Shown here piece after piece: positions 16,375-25,572 of a DNA stretch of 64,000 nt. This DNA comes from an uncultured Clostridia bacterium (GTDB lineage: Bacteria > Bacillota > Clostridia > Oscillospirales > Ruminococcaceae). The notes below the pieces were generated by a model. It had not been told where the DNA came from and searched no databases. It was given only the letters and a program-made list of their open reading frames with translations. A program made the position numbers and the translations under genes. Position 1 is the first letter of the stretch. The number at the start of each line of letters is the position of its first letter. The stretch is taken from positions 1-64,000 of the forward strand of contig CAMVNQ010000016.1 of NCBI GenBank assembly GCA_947168885.1. The letters run 5' to 3'.

Positions 16375-16666
16375 TATGCCTGCTCCTTAATCTCCCGAAG
16401 CTGTCCTTTACGTCCGAAACTTTACCTGTATCAAACTCGGCTTCAGCTTCATCAAGTTTGTTTATAAGATCAGCTTTTGAACGGATCATAGTGCGTTCCG
16501 GCGCAGGAAGTTTCACTGCAAACGGCAGTCCACCAGTCAGATTGACTTGACACAGGAACATATTAACAGCTTCGGAAATCGAGATGCCAAGCATATCAAG
16601 TGTTTCCTCGGCATTCGTCTTCACCTGTTCATTGACACGAATATGGAGCGTTTCGGTCTTAGCCAT
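16367..16666 (-). CDS. RelB/DinJ-family antitoxin
   Basis: A 99-residue antitoxin. MAKTETLHIRVNEQVKTNAEETLDMLGISISEAVNMFL is the typical RelB/DinJ ribbon-helix-helix start (K-x-E-T-L-x-I-R-V...ISEAVNMFL, quoted in part). The C-terminal half is the toxin-binding segment with acidic residues (DEAEAEFDTG). GAAAGGATTG precedes the ATG. A consensus promoter stands upstream at 16699-16727. Confidence 0.88.
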   Translation of the reverse strand: MAKTETLHIRVNEQVKTNAEETLDMLGISISEAVNMFLCQVNLTGGLPFAVKLPAPERTMIRSKADLINKLDEAEAEFDTGKVSDVKDSFGRLRSRHNV

Positions 16667-16698
16667 AGTATCAATCCTTTCGTTGAGTTGTTATATAT

Positions 16699-16727
16699 AT
16701 TGTATCACATTTATTACACATTGTCAA
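16699..16727 (-). promoter_or_regulatory. Promoter of the RelB-RelE pair
   Basis: On the minus strand TTGACA (16727-16722) and TACAAT (16704-16699) are 17 bases apart, 33 bases upstream of the antitoxin start. Confidence 0.75.
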
Positions 16728-16779
16728 CACATTTTAGCAAAATATTGCCGTTTAATGGTTTGTTACCGAGATGTGGACT

Positions 16780-16814
16780 GGTGTCGTGTTTTACGATGGC
16801 AGTCCAGTTCTAAC
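16780..16814. repeat. Copy 2 of the dispersed TCGTGTTTTACGA hairpin element
   Basis: GGTGTCGTGTTTTACGATGG followed by CAGTCCAGTTCTAAC matches 15673-15705. Here the flanks also pair (GGACTG with CAGTCC), giving a longer hairpin. It lies just past the stop of the DUF6809-like gene. Confidence 0.5.
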
Positions 16815-16829
16815 GGTTCATTACTCCGT

Positions 16830-17096
16830 CTATACCGTCTCCTTGAACACATCGATCATTAACAGAGCGCCGAGCCTGAAGCCTTTGCTGAACGCATTTT
16901 CGATCTCCAATCCTGTTAGCCTGCCGTTCTTGTCACGGTATTGGTCGAGCAGCTTTCTTACCTCCGGGTACTTTTCAAGGATCTCGGATTCGATGCTGTC
17001 TATATCCGAGACGATCTTTTGAAACCTGTTGTCGGTAACAGTCGTTTCGCATGGTGTGATGTTGCCGTAGTAGAACTGTTCCAATATGCTTTTCAT
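16830..17096 (-). CDS. DUF6809-like small protein
   Basis: An 88-residue helical protein: MKSILEQFYYGNITPCE at the start, a central region of heptad character (VSDIDSIESEILEKYPEVRKL) and FSKGFRLGALLMIDVF at the end. I match it by memory to DUF6809, a family common in clostridial genomes and mobile elements, with no known function. The start at 17096 has AGGAGG eight bases upstream; ten more residues are possible from an earlier ATG without a site. It is a single gene between the antitoxin and the lipoprotein. Confidence 0.6.
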   Translation of the reverse strand: MKSILEQFYYGNITPCETTVTDNRFQKIVSDIDSIESEILEKYPEVRKLLDQYRDKNGRLTGLEIENAFSKGFRLGALLMIDVFKETV

Positions 17097-17229
17097 TGTA
17101 TGTCCTCCTGCACATAAGGGAGTCACAGCCCGTTACTGGCTTTGTATAACAAGGTATGTCCGTTTTGGACACTCCTTTGCGTAACGATTTGTGACGCAAT
17201 CTATTAGAGCGTCGCAAGATATAAAAATA

Positions 17230-17250
17230 CGGTGAACGCCGCGTTCACCG
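17230..17250 (-). terminator. Terminator of the Thr-rich lipoprotein gene
   Basis: CGGTGAACGC (17230-17239) and GCGTTCACCG (17241-17250) form a 10-bp stem with a one-base nominal loop. On the minus strand it is followed by TATTTTTAT. It starts right after the stop codon at 17251. Confidence 0.8.
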
Positions 17251-17763
17251 TTATCCGAAATATCCTATTTTATTGCCATTGCAGTACATCTCATAGTTGA
17301 CCGAGCCTTCTCCACCACCGCCCTCGTTGAATATCCAGCCGAAGCCATTGACGTAGATGTAGTCTCCGCTTGTCTGTCCGTGGTATGACTCAGCCGGAGC
17401 AGGAGCCGTAGTGGTCACAGGTGTCGTTGTCGTGGTCGGCTGAACAGTCGTATCGGCTGCTGTGGTCTGTTCCGTCGTTGCTGTAGTAGTTTCCGCGGTC
17501 GCACAGGTCACGGTTGTCGTGATCTGAGGCTCCGTAGTGGTTCCCACCGTTGTGGTCATGGGCGATGCCGTTGTCGGCGCGGCAGTGTTGGTGATACTCT
17601 CGGTCAGCTGCGAGGTCGCTGCTGTCGTGGTCGTAGTTACTATAACACGATGCGCTATTCTTTCTTCTTTCGCAGTTCCGTTGCACGCTCCCGCCACGCA
17701 CAGCACAGCTATGCAAGCCGCCGCTGCGCCTATTACCAGACCTATTTTCCTTTTCTTCGTCAT
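17251..17763 (-). CDS. Thr-rich lipoprotein (DUF6550-like)
   Basis: A 170-residue exported protein. Residues 1-27 are a lipoprotein signal: Lys-rich start, hydrophobic core VIGAAAACIAVLCVAG, then AGAC with Cys near 27. Residues 40-125 are a Thr/Pro/Ala linker typical of a cell-wall-spanning stalk. The last 45 residues form a small conserved domain (GDYIYVNGFGWI, NEGGGGEGS, NGNKIGYFG), which I have seen in proteins of clostridial mobile elements labelled DUF6550. A role at the cell surface, perhaps during transfer or exclusion, is inference. Confidence 0.65.
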   Translation of the reverse strand: MTKKRKIGLVIGAAAACIAVLCVAGACNGTAKEERIAHRVIVTTTTTAATSQLTESITNTAAPTTASPMTTTVGTTTEPQITTTVTCATAETTTATTEQTTAADTTVQPTTTTTPVTTTAPAPAESYHGQTSGDYIYVNGFGWIFNEGGGGEGSVNYEMYCNGNKIGYFG

Positions 17764-17915
17764 AATAAATCCCTCCGTTCTATGGTTGTGGTTGTTTTTT
17801 CTGTACCACCCACAATACCACAGGACGAAGGGATATGTCTATCAAGAAACAAAAAATCTACAAAGAAAACAAAAGTCATCTAAATACTTTGTTTAAAATA
17901 CCAATAATATATAAA

Positions 17916-19007
17916 TCATCGAATTCTGTCATGAAGATGCATTATTTCTACATACATTTCTGTACTATCAGATTTATCATAGAGAATAATCGTTGGATCC
18001 AAATTTTTCATAATACCTTTTCCTATCTCAAAATTAATTGGATTTGGTGTCGCTGGATATAGGTGAATCACCACTAATTCACCATGATTTTTTCTAATCG
18101 TATCGAGTATATTTCTGTATTGACTTCGAAAGGTCACGACCTGATCCCAAGTTTGAAGGAATGATACAGAAGGATTATCAGCATTAATTGAGTATGTAGG
18201 GAAAGAATTTGATACGAGTTTTTCATCAATATTGCCGCTAATATTAATAAAAAGATTCACATTCTCTGCAGTTCCATTTATAGACGGTAACTTAACGCTA
18301 AGTCCATCTTTAGTCTGTTGCCGCCATATCCAATCTTCTGTATCACGAAAATGCTGAAAGGTTTTAACATGAATTTTGTCGCCTATAGTATAACCAAGAT
18401 AACAGCCATACGGAATCAAAGCCATTATAAAAGCAGCATATATTACATTTCCTTCAATATTTATATATTTTTTTACTTTAGAATCAATTAAACTTTTCGC
18501 TGTACTAACATTATCAATATCACATAAATCTATTACAATTCTCTCTTTTTGGGGGTATGAAGGGAATAGAGCATCCGCTTCCTCTTTCTCTGTTATACTT
18601 GGTCGACTGCCATGAATCAAACTTTTTAACTCAATCACGCAATATGGTAATGGCTTGTTTAATTCAGTAAATTCTCGAACATAGTCCTCGTGTTCTTTTT
18701 TCATTTCCTGAAGACGGGCAACTGTGTATTTTTCCACGTTTCGATCAATCATGTGATTGTGACGAGGGCAAACTAGCATAAGATTGGTTATATCTGTTGC
18801 CAATTTCGGAGATAATACAACATCACCTCTAGGCCCTGAATGAGTCCAGCTAACAATATGTGCAATATTTGATTCATTTATTGGATCTTGAGTTATATCA
18901 TCTTCATAAAGAATTCTGTTACAACCTCTTATTTCACATCTTCCTGCAGCTCGTAACCATAAAAGGTTTTTTATGGCTTGGGGAATGGTAGGTCTTTTAT
19001 TTGCCAT
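17916..19007 (-). CDS. cap5: CBASS effector: HNH endonuclease fused to a SAVED domain
   Basis: A 363-residue protein. Residues about 20-90 are an HNH nuclease: CEIRGC, NIAHIVSW with the first His, then TNLMLVCPRHNHMID with Asn and the last His. Residues about 150-360 are a SAVED-type sensor (RIVIDLCDIDNV; GELVVIHLYPATPNPI). In CBASS such Cap5 proteins bind a cyclic oligonucleotide and then degrade DNA. The start is placed at 19007 (MANKRPT) because AAAGGA lies nine bases upstream and the Cap3 stop is four bases before it. It is the last gene of the four-gene operon. Confidence 0.9.
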   Translation of the reverse strand: MANKRPTIPQAIKNLLWLRAAGRCEIRGCNRILYEDDITQDPINESNIAHIVSWTHSGPRGDVVLSPKLATDITNLMLVCPRHNHMIDRNVEKYTVARLQEMKKEHEDYVREFTELNKPLPYCVIELKSLIHGSRPSITEKEEADALFPSYPQKERIVIDLCDIDNVSTAKSLIDSKVKKYINIEGNVIYAAFIMALIPYGCYLGYTIGDKIHVKTFQHFRDTEDWIWRQQTKDGLSVKLPSINGTAENVNLFINISGNIDEKLVSNSFPTYSINADNPSVSFLQTWDQVVTFRSQYRNILDTIRKNHGELVVIHLYPATPNPINFEIGKGIMKNLDPTIILYDKSDSTEMYVEIMHLHDRIR

Positions 19008-19011
19008 ATGG

Positions 19012-19461
19012 TTATATCCTTTCAATCTCAATAACAGTGTTGTTTTCAACTGTCCATATTATTGTGCACTTTCTGCCAATAATCATAAAATAACAATTGT
19101 CGAAATTATTCGGTTGTTTAGCAATCCTTCTCCAACTGTTTTTGTCAATTAAAGATGGCATTGGAACATCTTGATTATGTGTATGCCACTCTCCCAAGTA
19201 TGCCTTGGTATGTGCCGATTTTTCCCACAATTCATCAATATATTCTTGATGACCCTTACTTTTCCTGTTAAAATAGAATCGATTTCTTTTATCACTTGAG
19301 TAGGCAAAAGACATGTCGGTAATTCGTACAGCTTTTTGACGAGCATCATAAACACCTACTAAAATTCCACCAGTCTCTCTGTTAAAATTATGTTTAGATT
19401 GAATACTAGATATTTCAATCATGATACTGTCATCTATCTTCAAATTCCGCATATTTTGCAC
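19012..19461 (-). CDS. cap3: CBASS JAB/MPN-type isopeptidase
   Basis: A 149-residue JAMM metalloprotease. The catalytic Glu is in RETGGILVG near residues 30-36, and the zinc motif is EWHTHNQDVPMPSLID near residues 91-106 (H-x-H, then Ser and Asp). Cap3 proteins remove conjugates made by Cap2 on the CD-NTase and so control its activation. The gene overlaps the Cap2 end by 22 bases and is followed four bases later by cap5. Overlapping genes and AT-rich codons match the rest of the operon. Confidence 0.9.
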   Translation of the reverse strand: MQNMRNLKIDDSIMIEISSIQSKHNFNRETGGILVGVYDARQKAVRITDMSFAYSSDKRNRFYFNRKSKGHQEYIDELWEKSAHTKAYLGEWHTHNQDVPMPSLIDKNSWRRIAKQPNNFDNCYFMIIGRKCTIIWTVENNTVIEIERI

Positions 19462-21137
19462 CTTTTAGAGTGTTCTATGTCCATTTCAACATAAGCAGAT
19501 TTGCTCTGTATAAGTTTTTCGTAATACTCAGAGGATTTAAAACCTGCTTTTTTCAAATTATCTGCTTTTCCAACCCATGAAACAAGCTTTGTATGACCGC
19601 ATTGTCCTTTTAAGACCTCAATTGCCAACCTTGTAGTAATTATTGCGGTTTGTTGACTATCCAATACTGAATACTCAACATATGAGCCAGCACATCCAGA
19701 AAAGGTTTTCGAAAATGATTGATTCTCTTCCACAAACGAACCTTGAAATTGAACTAATCCACCTGAAATCGGATCCGTGTATAAGCAACGAAGACATGCA
19801 CCATTTTTAAGTACAGCTATAGCGTGCCCTCCTATACCATATGGCTCGTTAAAACATACTACTAACGACGGCGCTTCTTCCATCGGAAACAGTGAATCAT
19901 TTAGCTCAAGATCAACCGTTGGATTACCTGTTGCTGACACAACTAAATCATACATTTTCAGTCGTTTTGGATTGCTTATAAATGTTTCTGCTGTTCGATC
20001 AACATAATTAAGAGAATCAATCTCTACATATGGGAAACGAGCTTCGAGCCGTGATTTCAAGAGATCCGCCTTAAAACCTCCTGTTACTGCATCGCTAAAT
20101 CCTAACACATGCCGATGAACATTATCTACAGTTATCCTCTCTTTATCAAGTATATCTAGTTTGCCAATGCCGCATTGACATAGATTCTCTGCAACAAACC
20201 CTCCAACAGAACCACAACCAATAAGCAGGACAGCTTTATTTTCCAAAGATGTCTCCGCGCATCCTCGAGTAAGCATATATTTGGAATCTATTCGAAGCGC
20301 TGAAATCGCATCAATTTTACAATTAGTTGTATTGCGTATCGATTCCTTGCGGTTCATTTTTTTATAATGGAGCCATAGACAAGCATATTGATCGCCAAAA
20401 TCAGACGGAATTACAAGGATTAATATGAAATGAATGCATTCTAACTCCAAAGACAATAATCTGTCAAACTTCATTTTTTGGCTGCCGGTAATATTATTAC
20501 GGATAAAGCGGCGTATGCTTCCCCATGTTATTCCTGAGTTCATTTGAGGCGGGATTACTGATGTACGCAGTTTAATTCTGACACACGGTATTTTATGTAT
20601 ATCATTGTTTTGAAAATTACAATGCATATAATTAGCCAGCAATGCTTTGGATTCTTCTTCACTAGATGAAACAATCAAACACTTGTCTTGCCAAATTGCA
20701 GAATATTCACGTATTTCATGAATACCAGCATTTGGAAGATTCATATATAAAAGTACATCTTTTCTAGCTATTTGTTCCCAGTAGCTATAAAATTCCCTAA
20801 ACACTTCCTGCAATTGTTCTTTAGGTTCCATTTTTAGAATATCAACAGCTCTATCAAATGAATCTAGTAAAAGTTCGTTTGGCATATTAGGTTTTATCAT
20901 AACAGAGTCTTTGTCAATAAGACATAAACAACCATTGTAAGATGAGTGAGGTATAAACTGTGTACTGTTGATGATTCTTATAACAGGGAAATCTTTAGGA
21001 AAGCCTTTTCCAAGATCAATTTGCATATTGAAAGATTGACCAAGTATATCTACATTTCCTTCATATATGAATTCTGAAACTGGAACCAGTAACACACCTC
21101 GTTCTTGATTCAAATAATCTATTACTTCTTCAAACAT
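19440..21137 (-). CDS. cap2: CBASS E2-E1 fusion (Cap2)
   Basis: A 565-residue ubiquitin-transfer-like enzyme. Residues 1-150 are an E2-like domain with Cys 68/70 in SSYNGCLCLID as candidates for the E2 catalytic Cys. A linker region follows. The E1/ThiF domain starts near 295 with the nucleotide motif GCGSVGGFVAE and has a candidate E1 Cys near 480 in FSGCAGSY; a Cys pair CLRC and the final CKIC probably bind zinc. Cap2 attaches the C-terminus of the CD-NTase to target proteins and primes it for signalling. It overlaps both neighbours, so the operon is translationally coupled. Confidence 0.92.
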   Translation of the reverse strand: MFEEVIDYLNQERGVLLVPVSEFIYEGNVDILGQSFNMQIDLGKGFPKDFPVIRIINSTQFIPHSSYNGCLCLIDKDSVMIKPNMPNELLLDSFDRAVDILKMEPKEQLQEVFREFYSYWEQIARKDVLLYMNLPNAGIHEIREYSAIWQDKCLIVSSSEEESKALLANYMHCNFQNNDIHKIPCVRIKLRTSVIPPQMNSGITWGSIRRFIRNNITGSQKMKFDRLLSLELECIHFILILVIPSDFGDQYACLWLHYKKMNRKESIRNTTNCKIDAISALRIDSKYMLTRGCAETSLENKAVLLIGCGSVGGFVAENLCQCGIGKLDILDKERITVDNVHRHVLGFSDAVTGGFKADLLKSRLEARFPYVEIDSLNYVDRTAETFISNPKRLKMYDLVVSATGNPTVDLELNDSLFPMEEAPSLVVCFNEPYGIGGHAIAVLKNGACLRCLYTDPISGGLVQFQGSFVEENQSFSKTFSGCAGSYVEYSVLDSQQTAIITTRLAIEVLKGQCGHTKLVSWVGKADNLKKAGFKSSEYYEKLIQSKSAYVEMDIEHSKRCKICGI

Positions 21138-22144
21138 GATGCAGACTCCGAATGACCGACATAGCTGCGATCAGTCTTTACTGGAAATTCCTCTCCAAAA
21201 ATTTCTGTCATAATAGCACAAGCTTCTGCCTTTTTTTCCTTTTTCTCAGCGTCATTAAGTTTTGATATCATATCAACAATTTTGCTGTGAAACTCATCTT
21301 GTTGTTTCATAGACATCTTTTTGAAAAGGTCATTATATGGCTCTACAAAAAGATTTTGTTCAATAGTGTAATAGTACTCGGCATCGTCCGAATTATACTG
21401 ATATTTGAATGCACTATTTATTTGTTCAACAAACGACTTTAGAGCATGGAAATCATCATATACTCGTTTATTGTCAACTATGTTATTCTCATATTTAGGT
21501 GAAAACATATAATAAGCTAGTGATGTGATAGCAATCCCAGTAGGAGCACTGTTTCCAGATATTTCAAAATGTACATTTTTCCACTTTTTCATGTATCGGA
21601 TTATGCGGCGAAATTGAGCGCGATCATCTTTATCTGAAAACCGTTTCTCCATTTTCTCAATAAGACCTAACGGATCGCTCAATTCCCAGTATCGCTTATC
21701 ATCTTCAGAATATCTCTTTCCTTTGGCGATATATAATTTATCATTTTCATCTGCATAACACGCAAAATCTACATGATATGCATCTTCGCCTTCTTCTTGA
21801 TAAGTAATTGTTACACATGAACGCCTTATTTCTACACTCTTGGTATGCCCTTCAAGTGCGTCATAAACCCACTGTTTAACTGCAATGGGATCCGGATAAT
21901 CTAAATGATTAATGCTGAATCGCAATCCAACATCTATATCATAATCCCCATCATTAGGTTTGATACCGGTATGCATAGCATAGCTTCCTTGATTAAAATG
22001 GTCAAATGATGCAGCCTCGTCCGGCATATTCTCTTTGAGTTTTTTTAATAGAGTTTCTCTTTTTTCACACAGTTCAGTATTGCTTGAATAAGAAAGCTTT
22101 ATGGCTTTATGGAATTCAATAAATTCTGTTTGAAGATTTACCAT
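21122..22144 (-). CDS. CBASS CD-NTase (cyclic oligonucleotide synthase)
   Basis: A 340-residue nucleotidyltransferase. The signature GSYAMHTG near residue 50 is followed by DYDIDVGL near 66-73 (two metal-binding Asp) and the third Asp in VDFACYA near 123. The helical OAS1-like domain fills the rest. It makes the second messenger for the HNH-SAVED effector; the nucleotide product cannot be read from sequence. AGGAGG precedes the ATG. The C-terminus ends GHSESASCLKK and overlaps cap2 by 16 bases; this is unusual because Cap2 substrates normally end in a small residue. An 87-base gap to hsdR suggests a separate promoter is possible. Confidence 0.93.
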   Translation of the reverse strand: MVNLQTEFIEFHKAIKLSYSSNTELCEKRETLLKKLKENMPDEAASFDHFNQGSYAMHTGIKPNDGDYDIDVGLRFSINHLDYPDPIAVKQWVYDALEGHTKSVEIRRSCVTITYQEEGEDAYHVDFACYADENDKLYIAKGKRYSEDDKRYWELSDPLGLIEKMEKRFSDKDDRAQFRRIIRYMKKWKNVHFEISGNSAPTGIAITSLAYYMFSPKYENNIVDNKRVYDDFHALKSFVEQINSAFKYQYNSDDAEYYYTIEQNLFVEPYNDLFKKMSMKQQDEFHSKIVDMISKLNDAEKKEKKAEACAIMTEIFGEEFPVKTDRSYVGHSESASCLKK

Positions 22145-22231
22145 TATTATTGTTCCTCCTAAATGTTAATCTAAATCTAAAACGCCATTCTTAAAAAATA
22201 TCATAGTATAATTCTGATTAATATTATATAT

Positions 22232-25200
22232 TTATTTCTCGTTCTCCTTAAACCCCTCAACCTGTTCCATTACCTTACTGAACACTTCCGGACTGTACTG
22301 AGGCGGATACTTGTTCTTAATAAGGCAAACTTTGATATCATATTTAAGCTGATCCCGAACATTCTGATTATTGAGCCAGTCGGCAAACGAGGATTTGAGA
22401 TCTATGATCTCCTTGATTTTTCTTGCAAGAACGCGACATTTATCATTGATGACTATACCGTCAACTAGCTTATCTTCTCCGTACTCGAAATTATACTTAT
22501 CTCTCAGCATCATTAGGATATCGTAAAAAGCCTTTTCCTCAAATGTAAGCTCCATTTTGCGGAAACTTTCACGGTCTGCCTGCATCTCTTTTAAAATCTT
22601 CAAAGCCTGCTCCGTGGCGTTCTTTATGATCTCTTCGGAGGCACTTTCCTGTGTCTCGCCGGCTTCCTCGGCTGTAAGGTGCTTTCTTCTCTCGTGGTAG
22701 AATTTAATGGTTTCCTCAAGCATTTCCTGATATTTTTTCGCAGTAGCCTGATTAGTACGCATATACTCCGCAATTTGCTTGCGAAGCATTTTTACAAGCA
22801 ATTCCAACTTCGATGCCGGCAGCTTGACATCTGCGAGTAACTCATAATACTCGGGGCTGAAAATATCTTCTTCTTCGCCTTCATCAAGAATACTTTCAAC
22901 TTTGTTGTATTTCAGAGCTTCCTCAACCATTTTAGCGACTTTTCTGTTCATCGTTTCTGTATCGACTTCGCTTGTACCACTCATCTTACGGACAAAACCG
23001 GCTATAGCCATAAAGCACTGAGCGAGTGCGGATTCTTCATCCGTCAAATTCCCGGAAGGTTGACAAATATCGTAGGCTTTACGCATACGCTTGACAGCTT
23101 TGAGAAAATATGTCTTGAATGATACTTTTTTAGTTTTTCTCTTTCCTTCTATGCTCAGTTCTTCCGTAGAACGGAACACATATTCCGCCGCTTGGGCAAG
23201 CAAGCGGTATCGTTCAAACGGGTCTGCTTCCGGATCCATAAATGGTGACAGATCGTAGTTTTTGAAAAGGTCTTTAAGGACAGCAAGATATTCATGGAAT
23301 ATAACTGTCGCTTGCTCTATGTCATCATCGGTAGGCGCAACATTAACATCACCGCCATAAACCTTAAGAGCCTCGCGCATATTATCTCTGATGCCGATAT
23401 AATCAATGATAAGACCGAAATCCTTGCCTTCATATTTACGGTTGACACGGCTTATTGTCTGAATAAGCTGATGTTTCTGCAACGGCTTATCGTTATACAG
23501 ATATGTCAGACAAGGAACATCAAATCCGGTTATCCACATATCAACGACAATAACAATGCTCAGATTGGACTTCTCTGCTTTGAACGCAGCGTCAAGTTCA
23601 TCTGAACGCTGGTCGTTCTTTGTGCCGCCGAGATAGTCATACATCTCTTTTTTATCGTTTTTGCCGACACTTGTGACCATAGCAATAAACGGAACCTCTT
23701 TCAGCTCCTTTAATTCTTCTTTTGAAACATCAACACCCTCCGGGGCTTTCCTGTCAACAAACCATTCGGGATATTTTTCCTTGAACACCATAAGCAGATC
23801 GTATGCGATCTCTCGTTTTGAGCATACGATCATAGCTTTTTGTATTCTGCCTGGGTCGGCGGCACATGCTGCCGTGTAATGGTCGTGAATATCAACGGCA
23901 AGGCGCTCCAGACGGGATTTTTCACCCAGAATGAGTTCCAAAGAACTCATAGCTTTCTTGCTTGCCTCAATATCCTCTGAGGAAGCGCCCTCATCAGCAC
24001 AAGCGCCGTAGTACGCCTCTATCTCTTTAACCTTCTGCTGGTCAAGCAGAACCTTTGCTATACGCGGGTGATACTTTATAGATACAGTCAGTCCGTCGGA
24101 TACAGCCTGATCCATAGTATAGCGGTCGATCTCATCACCGAAAGTCTGGTATGTTTCAGCAATCGGCGTTCCTGTAAAACCTACGAAAGTCGCGTTCGGG
24201 AAAGCCTCGCGCAGTACCTTCGCATACGGCTTGGAAACCATAGCTTTCATATTCTCGTCAGCTTCCTTGCTGAACTGTATCTTTTTCGAATGCGCAAGCT
24301 GTGTCCGGTGTGCTTCATCGGAAAAACAGATGATATTCGACCTTTTATTGATAAGTCCGATCTTATCTTCCTTGCGGTCGCAGAATTTCTGTATGGTACA
24401 GATATAGAAACCACCGCTTTCACGCTGACCGAGTTCACGGCGAAGAGTATCACGATTCGGAACTACACCGACTTCGCCGAGATTAAGGAATTCCTTACTC
24501 TTTGTGAACAGTTTTGCTCCCTGCTTCTGCAGGTCATCGCGGTCAACGATAAGAACGATAGTCGGAGAGCCCATTTCTGGTATATCAGTGCAGCGCAAAG
24601 AAAGCTGACGTGCGAGAAATGCCATTGTATAGGTCTTGCCACAGCCGGTAGCACCGAAGTATGTTCCGCCCTTGCCGCTCTTTGTTTGCACAGATTCGAT
24701 AATGCTCTGTTTAAGCAAACGCGCCGCGAAGAACTGCGGATAACGGCAGACGATCTCCCGTTCTTCCTTATCATAGATCTGATCCTGAAAGTATATGTAA
24801 TCACGGAATATCTCCAGAAACCTTTCGGGGCTGTACACGCCCTTTATCATCGTTTCGGTTTCTTCAAAAGGAAGTGTGGATATTCTATCGCCGTCATTCA
24901 CGCGTCTCCACGCATAGAAATGCTCATAAGGCGTGCGGACGGTGCCGAGCCTCGTCTGCACTCCGTCGGATATACACGCCAGCGGACAGTAATGCAGCAA
25001 GTGCGGAATATCGCGCCAGTAGCGAATATTTATCTGTTTCCACGCATCGGCGATAGTCGCTTTATCGTCGGTCGGATTTTTCAGCTCGATCACGCACACG
25101 GGGATACCGTTGACATACAGAAGAACATCGGGACGGCGGTTGTGGAGCTGCCCGTTATCGGTATAATCGACCGTAAGCTGATTCACGACCTTGAACAGAT

Positions 25201-25558
25201 TGTTTTCCGGTGTGTCATAGTCGATCAGAGCGACCATACGCGCAAGGCCGTTCTGCGGTGTGAACTGTATTCCGTCAACCATCCAGTTATAAACCTTGTG
25301 CAACGTAGCAAAATCGTTCTCGGCACCGACAAGACGGACGGTATCGGAGATCTGCTTTATCTCATCATCGTTCAGGTCGGGATTGGTTTTATGCAGGAAC
25401 GCTTCAAGGTCGTCTGTATTCAGCACATCACGCCCGTAAACACGATTCATTTTATCGCCGGGGAGATATGTCCAGTTTTCGTGCTCCAGAAAAGATATGA
25501 AGGCATTTTCATAGTCGGATTCGCAGAAACGTCCGTTATAGTTCTTCAGCTTTGACAT
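22232..25558 (-). CDS. hsdR: Type I restriction enzyme, R (motor/nuclease) subunit
   Basis: A 1108-residue protein of normal HsdR length. The N-terminal nuclease has the PD-ExK pattern ending VIELKNP near 155. Walker A is GATGCGKTYT near residue 302 and the helicase DEAH box is near 413 (SDEAHRTQ). Motif VI reads QTISRVNRKYEGK near 700. The C-terminal 300 residues are helical and contact the methylase core. With HsdM and HsdS it cleaves unmodified DNA after translocation. It is separated from hsdS by the TIR-like gene, 14 bases upstream. Confidence 0.96.
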   Translation of the reverse strand: MSKLKNYNGRFCESDYENAFISFLEHENWTYLPGDKMNRVYGRDVLNTDDLEAFLHKTNPDLNDDEIKQISDTVRLVGAENDFATLHKVYNWMVDGIQFTPQNGLARMVALIDYDTPENNLFKVVNQLTVDYTDNGQLHNRRPDVLLYVNGIPVCVIELKNPTDDKATIADAWKQINIRYWRDIPHLLHYCPLACISDGVQTRLGTVRTPYEHFYAWRRVNDGDRISTLPFEETETMIKGVYSPERFLEIFRDYIYFQDQIYDKEEREIVCRYPQFFAARLLKQSIIESVQTKSGKGGTYFGATGCGKTYTMAFLARQLSLRCTDIPEMGSPTIVLIVDRDDLQKQGAKLFTKSKEFLNLGEVGVVPNRDTLRRELGQRESGGFYICTIQKFCDRKEDKIGLINKRSNIICFSDEAHRTQLAHSKKIQFSKEADENMKAMVSKPYAKVLREAFPNATFVGFTGTPIAETYQTFGDEIDRYTMDQAVSDGLTVSIKYHPRIAKVLLDQQKVKEIEAYYGACADEGASSEDIEASKKAMSSLELILGEKSRLERLAVDIHDHYTAACAADPGRIQKAMIVCSKREIAYDLLMVFKEKYPEWFVDRKAPEGVDVSKEELKELKEVPFIAMVTSVGKNDKKEMYDYLGGTKNDQRSDELDAAFKAEKSNLSIVIVVDMWITGFDVPCLTYLYNDKPLQKHQLIQTISRVNRKYEGKDFGLIIDYIGIRDNMREALKVYGGDVNVAPTDDDIEQATVIFHEYLAVLKDLFKNYDLSPFMDPEADPFERYRLLAQAAEYVFRSTEELSIEGKRKTKKVSFKTYFLKAVKRMRKAYDICQPSGNLTDEESALAQCFMAIAGFVRKMSGTSEVDTETMNRKVAKMVEEALKYNKVESILDEGEEEDIFSPEYYELLADVKLPASKLELLVKMLRKQIAEYMRTNQATAKKYQEMLEETIKFYHERRKHLTAEEAGETQESASEEIIKNATEQALKILKEMQADRESFRKMELTFEEKAFYDILMMLRDKYNFEYGEDKLVDGIVINDKCRVLARKIKEIIDLKSSFADWLNNQNVRDQLKYDIKVCLIKNKYPPQYSPEVFSKVMEQVEGFKENEK

Positions 25559-25572
25559 CTTTCATTCCTCGC

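Noticed and set aside
24068-25555. Long open frame on the plus strand opposite hsdR
   Set aside because: It mirrors hsdR, which has all motifs of the family. The antisense product shows no known pattern.
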